From Chara braunii (taxonomy: Eukaryota > Streptophyta > Charophyceae > Charales > Characeae): DNA of 38,222 nucleotides. Below the pieces are notes generated by a model, which saw only the letters and a program-made list of their open reading frames with translations, did not search any database and was not told the origin of the DNA. The stretch covers positions 1,443,944 through 1,482,165 of the forward strand of contig BFEA01000022.1 of assembly GCA_003427395.1 (NCBI GenBank), read 5' to 3'. The position numbers and the translations under genes are program-made. Within the stretch, counting starts at the first letter, position 1, and each line of letters begins with the position of its first letter. Of the stretch, positions 18,261-27,128 are shown in pieces.

Positions 18261-19386
18261 ACCGCATGTGAATCAGGACAACCTGATCTGACACGTGTGA
18301 GCGGACTAATTAGTTGATGAGTCTTGATTGATTGATTGATTGATTAGAGCACACTAGTTAGCCCCCAAAATCACGATTTTGACCTCACTGCCAAAAATCG
18401 ATTTTTTTTTTCCCCTTTCCTTGGATTTTGTTTTCCCGCTATTTCTGTTGTGGAAAATCGCAATAGCGCAACACCTTTTTTTTCTCTCCTCCTCTTCTTC
18501 CTTTCTCCCCCTCTCCTTTTTTTTTTCTCTTCCTCTCCTTCCTCTCCCTTCTTTCTCTCCCCTTTCCCCCACTTTCTCCATCTCCTTTTTTTTTTCGCAG
18601 GGCCTTATGGTCCTAGCTCCTTCTATTCTGGGGAGCGAGAGTCCGGTTCCTATTCCACCGGCAATAGCGGTAGTCCGGGGAGTGAGAGTAGTGGTAGTCT
18701 GGGCTTGCGCAATAGCGCAACACCTGAAATTTCTGTTTTCGTTTTTTTTCTGAAAATTCAAAATTTCGTTGTTGGAAATCCGGAATATCTTTTTTTTTGA
18801 AAATTTCGATCTTTTGCAATTTCCCGTTATCTGGAAATCCGGAATATGTTTTTAATTTCCGAAATTCATTTTTTTTTAAACGGTACAGGAAATCCCTCTT
18901 CAAGTTATCATTTTCCAAACTGCGCATACTCTCATCTGAGTAATTCCGAATATTTTTAATGTACTTCATTTTCGGAATTCTTTTATCGGATAATCATTTG
19001 CGGTCTGAAAGTTCGAAATTTTTTCTCATTGGTAATTTCGCACTTCAGGGGAAATTGGGAGGCCTACTGAACTTGCAAACGAGTATTCTTTTTCTTTTTC
19101 TTGAATTTTTTTTCAAAGTTCAAATTTGTCTTTTTGATTAGTGGCTCCTTATCTGGGTGATTTATCCCACCCACCCCTCTAGTGGCTCCTTATCTGGGCG
19201 ATTTATCCCACCCACCTTTGTTGTTGCCCCCTCTGGTCTTTTCTATCTGCCTTCGGGTACCCCCTGAGGCGGCATTGGTGAGTTGCCACGTCAGCAGGCC
19301 ATGGCAGCAGTGCCACGTCAGCAACCAGTCACCACAGCAGCAGGTCACGTCAGAGCATGGTGCTCACCCGCTCAAAGACAAGCGGC
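18261..19386 (+). other. Ty3-C 5' leader with pyrimidine tract and direct repeats
   Basis: GCAATAGCGCAACACCT occurs at 18460-18476 and 18709-18725, bracketing a long C/T tract (18477-18597) that ends TTTTTCGCAG, resembling a 3' splice acceptor. GGAAATCCGGAATAT occurs near 18774 and 18833 in AT-rich DNA. A 41-bp unit starting AGTGGCTCCTTATCTGGG is tandemly repeated (19140, 19181). Open frames over the C/T tract are low-complexity and not credible. Confidence 0.6.
19140..19221. repeat. 41-bp tandem duplication
   Basis: AGTGGCTCCTTATCTGGG...TTTATCCCACCCACC occurs at 19140-19180 and again at 19181-19221, with few differences. It lies about 165 bp upstream of the gag start. Confidence 0.9.
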
Positions 19387-20880
19387 ATGGATCAGCAACC
19401 GGGAGAGACTACCGAGGCCTATGAGACCCGCATGCTGGACATGGTAGCAGAGTTAGCGACGGGCAGCTGCGGCAACATCCGCATGTAAGAAGGAAGATGA
19501 GGAAGCAGAGGAACAGTGTCGCCTCACTGAACAACAGCGACAGGAGGACGTGGAGGCAGCAAGGAAGGCCGCAGACAAACGTCGTCAACTACGTCGAGAC
19601 AAAATCCTCGAATGCGAGGGGGACATTGAGGTGATCGCCGACAAATGGGAAGTGGTTGCTGATGAGGAGGGTGCCCCCCCTGTTGTGCGTGGGCTTGCAA
19701 CCACAATTGAACATGTGAGCGACTTGGTCGCCACATGTGCAGCACAGCAAAAGGACATCCTTTGCGTGGACACCCTGGTCCAGAAGCAGGCTCGACTTAT
19801 CGATGAACTGCTTGACCGGGTACGCCGGCTAGAACAGCAGCCTACAACAGCCAACCCCGTCGGACCCTCCAACTTGACGGACCGCGTCAACGTCTTGGAA
19901 ATCGACGTCGAGACTCTCAAGGACGGCGCTCTAGCGACAAATCAGCGGATTGACCAGCAGATTTGTGCCGCCACAGCCAGCCCGACCACGACTACTCGCG
20001 AGAGCATCCCAAAGTTTGACGGCCTGCCGATCTTCTGCGATGCAGCAAGGACAGACCTGATTCCATGGTGGCGCCAGTTTGAGTTGAAGTTGGACATTCA
20101 CCACGTCAGCAACCCGAACCGACACGCATACTTATACTCCCGCTCGGGGGGCGCGTGCCAGGCATGGCTGGACAACATGTTGTCCACGTACACCGTTGCA
20201 GTCTTCGAGCTGCATACGAAGATCAGTTGGGCTGATCTCAAGGCAGCATGGCATAAGCGTTTCCAAGTGGAGCCGCCCGAGCTTCAGGCAACCGAGAAAC
20301 TTCAACGGTTCTATCAGAACGACCTGCGAAGCATGGACTGGATAACCGAGTACCAACGCTTGGCGTCCACGCCCAACTTGCCGTCGACCTTCGTCGCCAT
20401 CAAACACTTCTTCATCAGGAGGAGTTGTCCAGCGTTGCAGAACGCCTTGACGGAAGTTGCGGAGACGCTCACCACAAGTGAGAAGCGTTTTGATAAAGCC
20501 TCGCAGATCATCGTGACGAACGCCGAAGCCAAGAATTTGGGTCGTTCGTCTGCTGCGAGCCAGGGCAGAGATCAACATCGATCGAAAGTGGCGACCCTTC
20601 AAACGAGGTTGCCTCTTCTGATGAAGGAGACAGATTGGCAGCCGCCTGGGATGGTGGCCGACCCGCCAGAGGGCGAGGACGCGGCAAACCGAAGACACAC
20701 ACCAATTCATCCCCTGGGGCCGGACCAGCGGCTCAAGAGCCTTGGACACATTACAGTATCTCGGAAGGCGTGTACCGCATCCATACTAAGTACCGATACT
20801 GCTTGTGCTGCAACAGCGCAGTGCACGACACCGCAACGTGCCGCACGCAAGTCAAAGGCAAATTCCCTTCGGGAAAGTGA
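19387..20880 (+). pseudogene. Ty3-C gag with CCHC zinc knuckle (two frameshifts)
   Basis: The likely start is ATG 19387 (MDQQPGETTEAYETRMLDMV). A frameshift near 19455 moves to the frame of the long ORF, which then runs open to about 20890. It has a charged coiled-coil N-terminus (KKEDEEAEEQ, ARKAADKRRQLRRDKIL), a second helix region (LVQKQARLIDELLDRVRRLE), and a Retrotrans_gag-like capsid core (IPKFDGLPIFCDAARTDLIP; WADLKAAWHKRFQVEPPE). The knuckle CLCCNSAVHDTATC (Cx2Cx4Hx4C) lies near 20800-20845 in the next frame, ending at TGA 20878-20880, so a second frameshift lies near 20590-20640. Gag packages the element RNA. Confidence 0.88.
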
Positions 20881-21345
20881 GCACCGCCGAGAGTGATGCG
20901 GCTGCACTCTCAACGCATTCAGAACCGGTTACTTCGTGAGGGATCTCTCTTCATTCTGAGGCACATGCGAAAGTCGACAATCCTCTTTTATATTCTTATG
21001 AGGACTATGCTGCCCGACTCGTTCCCTCGTACCAAGGACAAGATGTGTGTGCGGCTTCTTCTCCGTCCGACAAAATGACAATGAATCGTCTTCAAGTGGT
21101 CCTTCAAGGGATTTGACGCACGAGTTCAACATAGAGGTCTTGGACCTATTGACGTCCGAGGATTTTGCATGGCTTCCTCTCGCTTCCACAGGCTGCTTGT
21201 CGGGATCGCAATGCACAACATTATGTGCCCATCTCCACACATACTTAGCCTTCTATTCACCACCACCTTCGTCGACGGATGACGAAGCTGCGGTGGGGGA
21301 CATCCTTGCGTATGTTAGCAAGGTGGTCAGCCAGTTTCGCATGTA
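20881..21345 (+). other. Ty3-C gag-pol junction region, degenerate
   Basis: No intact frame. It lies between the gag stop and the protease and may encode the linker in decayed form. The short ORFs seen are not recognisable. Confidence 0.4.
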
Positions 21346-21349
21346 GCGG

Positions 21350-22018
21350 TACGATGATAACAACGCACCGCTCCTTTATGTCCGCATCCAAGTTGGGCAA
21401 GCGTCTTGCAACGCTTTGCTGGATACCGGCGACACTCGCAATTTCATCAGCCAGTCATTTATCCAAAGGGCCGGCCTTGGCGCACAAGTTCGAAGGAAGC
21501 CAAACCCGACGGCGATCAAGTTGGCGGACGGTCGGACACAACAACTCCTCGATCGCTACATTGAAGCTATGCTGGTTTATTTCGCACCTCATGCATGCGA
21601 ACTGGTAACGTTTGACGTCTTGGACACGAACTTCGACATCATTCTGGGGATGCCTTGGCTTGCAAGTGCGGATCACACGGTTAACTTTCATCAGCGGACA
21701 CTTACCATTCGCAACGCCTTCGGCGCCGAGGTACCGTGTACCATTCCTCTTTCACACCCCTCGATCCGGTGCCGAGTTGTAACGGCCAAGTCTTTTCGGG
21801 CCACTTGCGCTTACGAGCGGACCGACGAGATAGGCCTATGTTATCTACGAGCCGTCGCGACGACCGAATCTTCACCTACGGACTTGTCTTCGGACCCCCG
21901 AGTGGTGCGGCTGCTCGACGAGTTCACTGACATCTTCGAGTCTCCTACCGCTGTGCTGCCGGATCGGCCGATCTCCCACGAGATCATTCTTGAGGCCGGT
22001 GTCGTGCCGCCGAAATGA
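21350..22018 (+). pseudogene. Ty3-C aspartic protease and linker to RT
   Basis: In frame 2, APLLYVRIQVGQASCNALLD leads into DTGDTRNFISQSFI (catalytic D-T-G kept, Asp at 21422), followed by VTFDVLDTNFDIILGMPWLA, the second retropepsin motif. The linker contains VRLLDEFTDIFESPTAVLPD and PISHEIILEAGVVPPK. The frame ends at TGA 22016-22018; the same frame resumes directly with CIYRMSEEEI, so an Arg codon (CGA) probably became TGA. This is the only protease of the three in the window with an intact active-site triplet. Confidence 0.9.
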
Positions 22019-22670
22019 TGCATCTATCGCATGAGCGAGGAAGAGATCACGGTTCTCTGCGCGCAACTTGATGGTCTGTTGGACAAGGGATGGATCCGCC
22101 CTAGTAGCTCACCATACGGTGCGCCAATTCTCTTCGTACGGAAGCAGAACAAGGATCTACGTTTGTGCATCGACTAACCGTCAAGAATGTGGGGCCTCTT
22201 CCTCGTATCGACGATCTTCTTGAGCGATTGGGCGGTGCAAAGTATTTTTCTAAGTTGGATTTCAAGTCGGGATATCATCAGATCTCGTTCCGACCAAACG
22301 ATCGCTATAAATCCACGTTCAAGACGCGGTATGGGCATTTTGAGTGGGTGGTCATGCCTTTTGGCCTCACCAACGCCCCGGCGACCTTTCAAGCGGCAAT
22401 GACTAACACGTTTCGTGCAATGTTGGACCGGTTCGTGCTGGTCTACTTAGACGACATTCTCGTCTATAGCCGGACATTGGAGGATCATCTTGAGCATCTT
22501 TGACGAGTCTTGGAGACGCTCCGCCACGCTAAGTTACAAAGCCAACGGAGATAAGTGCGAATTTGTCCGGCAAGAGCTGGAATACTTCGGCCATTTTGGC
22601 ACACCAGAGGGCATCAGTCCGTTATCGGACAAGATTCAAGCCATCCAAGAGTGGTCGTAGCCGCGGAACG
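22019..22670 (+). pseudogene. Ty3-C reverse transcriptase (frameshifted, YLDD intact)
   Basis: Frame 2 gives KGWIRPSSSPYGAPILFVRK and LCID up to TAA at about 22176, where several bases of the CIDYRxLN motif are lost. Frame 1 (22165-22503) continues with [49 protein letters not shown] and the catalytic LVYLDDILVYS. A stop at 22501-22503 and a further shift near 22530 return to frame 2 (NGDKCEFVRQELEYFG; IQEWS then TAG near 22658). All catalytic Asp residues are present; the frame is broken at least twice. Confidence 0.92.
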
Positions 22671-23420
22671 TCACGGATGTCCGTTCGTTCCATGGCCTAG
22701 CTGGCTACTACCAACGTTTCATCAAGGGATACTCGAAGATCGCGGCCCACTTGGCCAAGATTCAATGCGAGGATCGGCCGTTTGACTTCGGGGAGGATGC
22801 GCGGGAATCATTTTTGGCTCTCAAAGCCACGCTATTATCCGCGGAGGTCTTGCGCATATACAACCCGCTATTGCCTAGGCGCGTCACTATGGATGCGTCC
22901 GGCTATGGCATTGGTGTCGTCCTCGAACAACACGATGGCGTGGACGAGCACCCGGTCGAGTACTTCAGCAAGAAAGTGCCCGTCGTGCACTCCATTGATG
23001 ATGCACGCAAGAAGGAGATCCTAGCCTTCGTCCACACGCTCAAGCGGTGGCGGCACTTCCTCCTTGGTCGAAGTCAATTCCGATGGGTAAAGGACAACAA
23101 TCTGTTGGTCTTCTACAAGACCGAAGACGCCGTCAATAGCACCATCGCCCGTTGGATGGCTTTCATCGACCAATTCGACTTCTTTCCCGATCACATTCCG
23201 GGGAAGTCAAACGGTTTTGTGGATGCTCTTTCACAGCGTCCGGATCATTGTACAGCAGTCTACTCGACCTTCGAGATCGGCGACGACCTGCGGAACAGCT
23301 TCATCCGCTGCTATCAAGCCGACCCCGAGTTTCGCGACAAGTATGCTAATTGCTCCTCTCCTAATTTGGCGCCTTCTCACTACCGGATCCAAGAGGGGTA
23401 CTTGCTTGTCCACACGCAGG
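22671..23420 (+). pseudogene. Ty3-C RNase H
   Basis: Frame 2 after the TAG at about 22658: VRSFHGLAGYYQRFIKGYSK (connection), then RVTMDASGYGIGVVLEQ with the first Asp, KKEILAFVHTLKRWRHFLLG with the Glu, WVKDNNLLVF with the second Asp, and SNGFVDALSQRPD at the end with the last Asp. The domain itself is open and looks complete. It is fused in frame to the start of integrase. Confidence 0.9.
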
Positions 23421-24482
23421 GGAAGGACCTTCTTTGCATACTGAGTGACTCTCACTTGCGTACACGACTTCTTGGCGAGTTCCACGATGCTCCCGCCACC
23501 GGACACTTTGGAGTCGATCGCACGATTGGCGGACTTCGCGAGTGATTCTAGTGGCCCGGCCTTCTCGGCGACGTCACACGCTATTGTGAGTCATGCGAGG
23601 TTTGCCGACGCTACAAATCCCGCAACCTTCGTCCGTACGGCGAGTTGCGACCATTACCGGTCCCCTTGTGCCAAAGGGAAGCGGGCCATTCCCCAAGCAC
23701 AAGACCGGTGTGGATGGGATTCTCACGGTGGTCGACCAACTCCCCAAGTTCGCCATGTTTTTGCCTTGCCGCTATCATGCCAAGGCATCGGAGTTGGTCG
23801 AGGTTCTTTACGCCGGTTGGATTCGAACCAAGGGTTACCCCAAGGAAATCGTCTGTTCGATTTTTGGTTGGCGCTCATCAAACAATGGGGCTCATCTCTC
23901 AAGCCAAGTTCGGCTCGCCACCCCCAAACCGATGGCCAAATGGAGAGGGCGCATCAGACTGCACATGTTCTCCTTCGCACTCTCATCCGTCCCGACCAAA
24001 AGGATTGGGTTGAGCGGCTTCCGGATGTCGAGTTGGCATACAACTCGTCCATCCACCCGGCTATCGGGATGTCGCCCTTCGAGTTCGAGCACGCCTCGCC
24101 GGTCACTTCTCCGTTGGACACAATCATTCCACGAACGGCCGAGAGCGAGGACCATCTTCTTTTCTTGCGTCGGATGCAAGAGCTACTTGTCAAGGCACGC
24201 GACCAGATGGCTAAGACGCAGCAACGCATTAGCCAACAGGCCAATCGCCAGCGTCTTCCTTGCCCTTTCCGCGCCGGCGATCTCGTTTGGGTTTCCGCCG
24301 CAGAGTTGAGCCTTGAACAAAATATCTCGCGCAAGCTTCTCCCGAAATGGATGGGGCCCTGGCCGATCGTGGCACCCGCTGGGGATGCACCCGAAGGACC
24401 TTCCTTCACCATTCAGGTGCACGCCCACTTGCCCGTCTACCCGGTCATTCAGGTGCTCGACATTGGGCTTCAGACATTTTGA
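23421..24482 (+). pseudogene. Ty3-C integrase (frameshifted; second catalytic Asp deleted)
   Basis: Frame 2: EFHDAPATGHFGVDRTIGG, stops TGA and TAG near 23544-23556, then YCESCEVCRRYKSR completes the HHCC finger. Frame 1: VDGILTVVDQLPKFAMF has the first Asp, ending TKGYPKEIVC. There a deletion removes the SDRD-type second Asp. Frame 3 resumes with ARHPQTDGQMERAHQTAH, holding the Glu, and an SH3-like tail (AGDLVWVSAAELSLEQ, KLLPKWMGPWPIV). After HLPVYPV the protein jumps into the LTR block (VLDIGLQTF, stop 24480-24482), so the usual C-terminus with a chromodomain is missing. Confidence 0.9.
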
Positions 24483-25812
24483 CGAGGGATTATTTGGGAC
24501 TTGTAACGAAGACTCGGTGTTGACGACGTTCCCATTTCTCCCCTCCTCTTCTTCGTCTGATCCCCTCCTCTTCGTCTGTGCATGTCTGGACCTGGCGCCT
24601 TCTTCCTGTGTGTAGCGCCAGGCCCCTTCACACCTTGTGATGGGAATGACGTATGTTTAGTCTGCATTGCGACATTGATTGGGCTGGTCATTGGTATTCT
24701 TGAAACGGTAATCACCAGTTCGCAGTAGCGAATGCAGATCCCAGGGCTCGATCCCTGGTTCCCTATCTTACCTGTGTACAGTATTGATGTCAACCCGTAG
24801 ACTTGAACCCGCGACCTGTAGGATCGCCAGTGGTAGGCAGGGTTTCGTAGGTCACAGCTTAGAAGGGAATCGAACTGTAGACCTGTAGGGTAGGAGTCTN
24901 GACAGTTCCAAAGTAGTAGCTGTAGGATGCCTGAAGAGTCAAGGTCGTAGCTGCTACTTACCTGAAAGGGCAAAGTCGTAGCTGCTACAGTACCGAAAGG
25001 CCAAGTTCGAGACTTCTAGAAGTGGCCTTTCGGAGTTGGCCTGTGTTCAGCAGAGGCAAGTGGTCAAGTGGTGGTAGTCCACCTAGCCCAGTCAGCAGTC
25101 CCAGTTAGTCAGTCCGGTCCTGTTCAGCAAGTACCGTCTGGGACTGTGTGCACATCATGGGCCAAGGGATACAGGGCAGACCAACGCAGCGCAGAAGTAT
25201 AAATCAAGAGGCTGCGTCCAGCCATTCATTCATTCCTGCGGATGCCATGCGGAAGCGCTGCCTCAGCAGCTTGTGCGAGGANNTCTGCAGTGCGCCCGAA
25301 GANGAAGNGGGCAGAGAAGTGTAGTGTAGCGATAGGGTAGTGGCAGCNAGTGCTGCCATAGCTATAGTGGTGTGTGTGTGTCGCGTGTGAGTACAGAGTG
25401 TCGCGTGTGGGACATCCAGGGTGATCCAGAGTGCGAACAGTGAGTTGTGTGGGCGCAGAGCCGCCATAGCCAGTTGAAGAGAACTCTTATCTGGTTACGA
25501 TATCTTTGGGTACTGTGTGGGCGCATGTCGCCAGTTTGCTGTATTGCTGTTTGCATGATTGTCGAAGTGTGAAGTGGAGACTGATTGCATTCTAGCATTG
25601 TGCTGCGCTATCTTGCACTACGGGAGAGAGGTCAGTCCCGGTCAGGTCACGACTTGTATCTAAGTCTTCCACTGCGCTATAAAGCACCATTTTTGTATGT
25701 ATCAGGATGTACACTGCTTGTTGAGATTTCACTAGCATTGTCCATTCAGTCCTTTTTATCACATTGCGGATCCTCGGTTACATATGTACATCACCCAACT
25801 GGGCATGTAACA
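24456..25812 (+). repeat. 3' LTR block of Ty3-C, split by a solo LTR
   Basis: 24456-24700 and 25590-25812 together match 17760-18246 with scattered substitutions. The end GGGCATGTAACA corresponds to GGGCATGTAGCA at 18246. The interruption is the element at 24701-25589. Confidence 0.85.
24701..25589. mobile_element. 889-bp solo LTR nested in the Ty3-C 3' LTR
   Basis: It begins TGAAACGG, ends GATTGCA (TG...CA), and is flanked by TTCT on both sides (24697-24700, 25590-25593). The empty site in the 5' LTR reads GGTATACTAGCATT against GGTATTCTAGCATT here. Inside are a TATA box TATAAAT (25198-25204) and several GTCGTAGCTGCTAC repeats (about 24946-24990), as expected for a U3 promoter and enhancer region. 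No gag or pol is present, so internal sequence was probably lost by LTR-LTR recombination. It contains Ns at 24900, 25282-25283, 25303, 25308 and 25348. A 4-bp TSD is short for Ty3 (usually 5). Orientation taken as plus from the TATA box. Confidence 0.8.
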
Positions 25813-25953
25813 GTCCACCAGCGCCATCTCAGCACCACGAAGGGGCACTCTAGGAAGATATGTTCTATGGTTTTAGATCTTTTCTGTGGCGAGGAGCTTT
25901 TAGACATCATTTGCACCACAGCACCCTCCCCTGCTGTTCCAGCCTTGTGTGGT
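25813..25953. other. Short flank without a recognised feature
   Basis: 141 bp between the Ty3-C 3' LTR and the hAT-like insertion. It contains no ORF of note. Confidence 0.5.
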
Positions 25954-25961
25954 CTATCAAC

Positions 25962-26751
25962 CATAGTTGCGGTGCACGTGTGCGCTGCGCGGTGGGCGCC
26001 CGTGCGCAGTGCACAGGTTTAGCAGTGCGCACTGCGCCCTGTGCGCAGGAAAAAAAAAAAAAAAACATGCCCCCCCCCCCCACCCAGCCACCTGCAACCA
26101 GACCCCTCCCCCAGCCCCTGCGGAGTGTGTGTGTGTGTGTGTGTGTGCGTGTGAGAGAGAGGTGGTGGGCGCCCACCTTCATGACTGCCCGCCGGTCTCC
26201 TGCTGCCCGCTGCCGCTTCCAGCCGCTGCTTCGAGCCAATGGTGTCCTGCCGTGTTCCTCCCTCCCTCCTTCGTCGGCTTCCCGCTTCTCCCACCTTCGT
26301 CGCCTTCCCCCCGCTGCTCCCCACCTTCGTTGCTCACTTCTTGCTCGTCCCTCGTAGCGTCCCTCCCTCCTTCGTGGCGTCAAGATACGAAGGCGACAGG
26401 GCACTCAACTCCGGGAAAACGGTCGTCCCCTGCCTCCAAAAAGTTTTGTGGGGGAAAGGCCTGCCGAATTCGAACTTTCGAATTCAGCAGGCCCTTCCCT
26501 GCAAAAAAAATTCAGAGGCGGGCCGCGGCGGGTTTCCCGAGTTGCACGCCCCGGTCGTCATTTTTGCCGGGGTGGGGGCCGGTCGTCTTAACGAACCCCC
26601 CCCAAAAAGAAATAATTCCCACAACCCCTATTTTTTGTCGTGCGGGGCGCTACGGTGCGCTGTGCGGGGCGCTACGGCGTGCTGTGCGGTGCGTGGCGCT
26701 ACGTGCGCAACTTGTGCGCAAACCGGCGCACCGTGGTGCGCCGCAACTATG
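25962..26751. mobile_element. 790-bp non-autonomous hAT-like DNA transposon
   Basis: It starts CATAGTTGCGGTGCAC and ends GTGCGCCGCAACTATG, imperfect terminal inverted repeats of about 16 bp. CTATCAAC flanks it on both sides (25954-25961 and 26752-26759): an 8-bp TSD, typical of the hAT superfamily. The inside is GC-rich and non-coding: A-run (26050-26064), C-run of 12 (26070-26081), (GT)n then GA, and a central hairpin at 26458-26493. Open frames across it are low-complexity and do not encode a transposase. Superfamily assignment rests on TSD length; the termini are not the classic CAGNG. Confidence 0.82.
26458..26493. repeat. Central inverted repeat of the hAT-like element
   Basis: Arms GGCCTGCCGAATTCGA and TCGAATTCAGCAGGCC pair at 15 of 16 positions around a 4-nt loop, ACTT. 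A hairpin of the same arm length and position occurs in the related copy at 36737-36781. Confidence 0.85.
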
Positions 26752-26759
26752 CTATCAAC

Positions 26760-26931
26760 CAATCATTAGTGGGGAGGCAACAATGAGCAATCTTCCATTG
26801 GAGCGAGAAGATCTTTGCGGGCTTCAGTTGCACTCCTTGAACCAAGAGATTGGTTGCAACAGGTTGGCACTGATGTTCAAGTGTTTCTGCCACCTATCCC
26901 GGATCACATCCCACTGATATTGAACCAAGGG
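26760..26931. other. Flank between hAT-like element and truncated LTR
   Basis: No similarity to the part of the Ty3-D 3' LTR that should lie here. The change to LTR sequence occurs at GGGACTGGACTCTTGTG. No ORF is supported. Confidence 0.5.
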
Positions 26932-27113
26932 ACTGGACTCTTGTGTTGATGAGGAGAGAGTATGCTCTCCATGACATTGGTTTTCAGTACTACGAACCTC
27001 CATTGGTGTATTATTGGTGCAATGCTGCTCTCTGGACACGGTGTGACTATCTGGCTTTCAATGTGATGGTGTAATCTGGAATTGTCATCTCGCTGTTGCT
27101 TATTTTCCTTGCA
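26932..27113 (+). repeat. Truncated 5' LTR of Ty3-D
   Basis: It matches 35339-35522 with few differences (GGGACTGGACTCTTGTGTTG at the left, TATTTTCCTTGCA at the right end). The first 850 bp or so of the LTR are missing. Confidence 0.88.
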
Positions 27114-27116
27114 ATT

Positions 27117-27128
27117 TGGTATCGGAGC
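27117..27128 (+). promoter_or_regulatory. Primer binding site of Ty3-D (initiator tRNA-Met)
   Basis: TGGTATCGGAGC, three bases (ATT) after the LTR end GCA; site and spacing are identical to Ty3-B. Confidence 0.88.

Larger units (their letters stand above)
17760..25812 (+). mobile_element. Ty3-C: second-family Ty3/gypsy element, decayed, with a nested solo LTR
   Basis: A repeat block at 17760-18246 recurs at 24456-25812, where it is split by an insertion. Between the blocks lie a PBS, a leader of about 1.1 kb, gag, protease, RT, RNase H and a truncated integrase. The proteins differ clearly from Ty3-A/B/D: RT box LVYLDDILVYS and protease DTGDTRNF. Several frameshifts, CGA-to-TGA-like stops and deletions break pol. 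Confidence 0.9.

Noticed and set aside
18354-18800. Open frames of 116-135 codons, poly-Phe/Ser or Lys/Glu-rich
   Set aside because: They reflect the C/T tract in the Ty3-C leader.
24720-24890. tRNA-like stretches (GGCTCGATCCCTGG and similar) in the solo LTR
   Set aside because: I could not fold a cloverleaf; only isolated B-box-like motifs are present.
25860-26917. Open frames of 165-316 codons on both strands
   Set aside because: They run through the hAT-like element and its homopolymers and microsatellites in several frames. No transposase motif was found.
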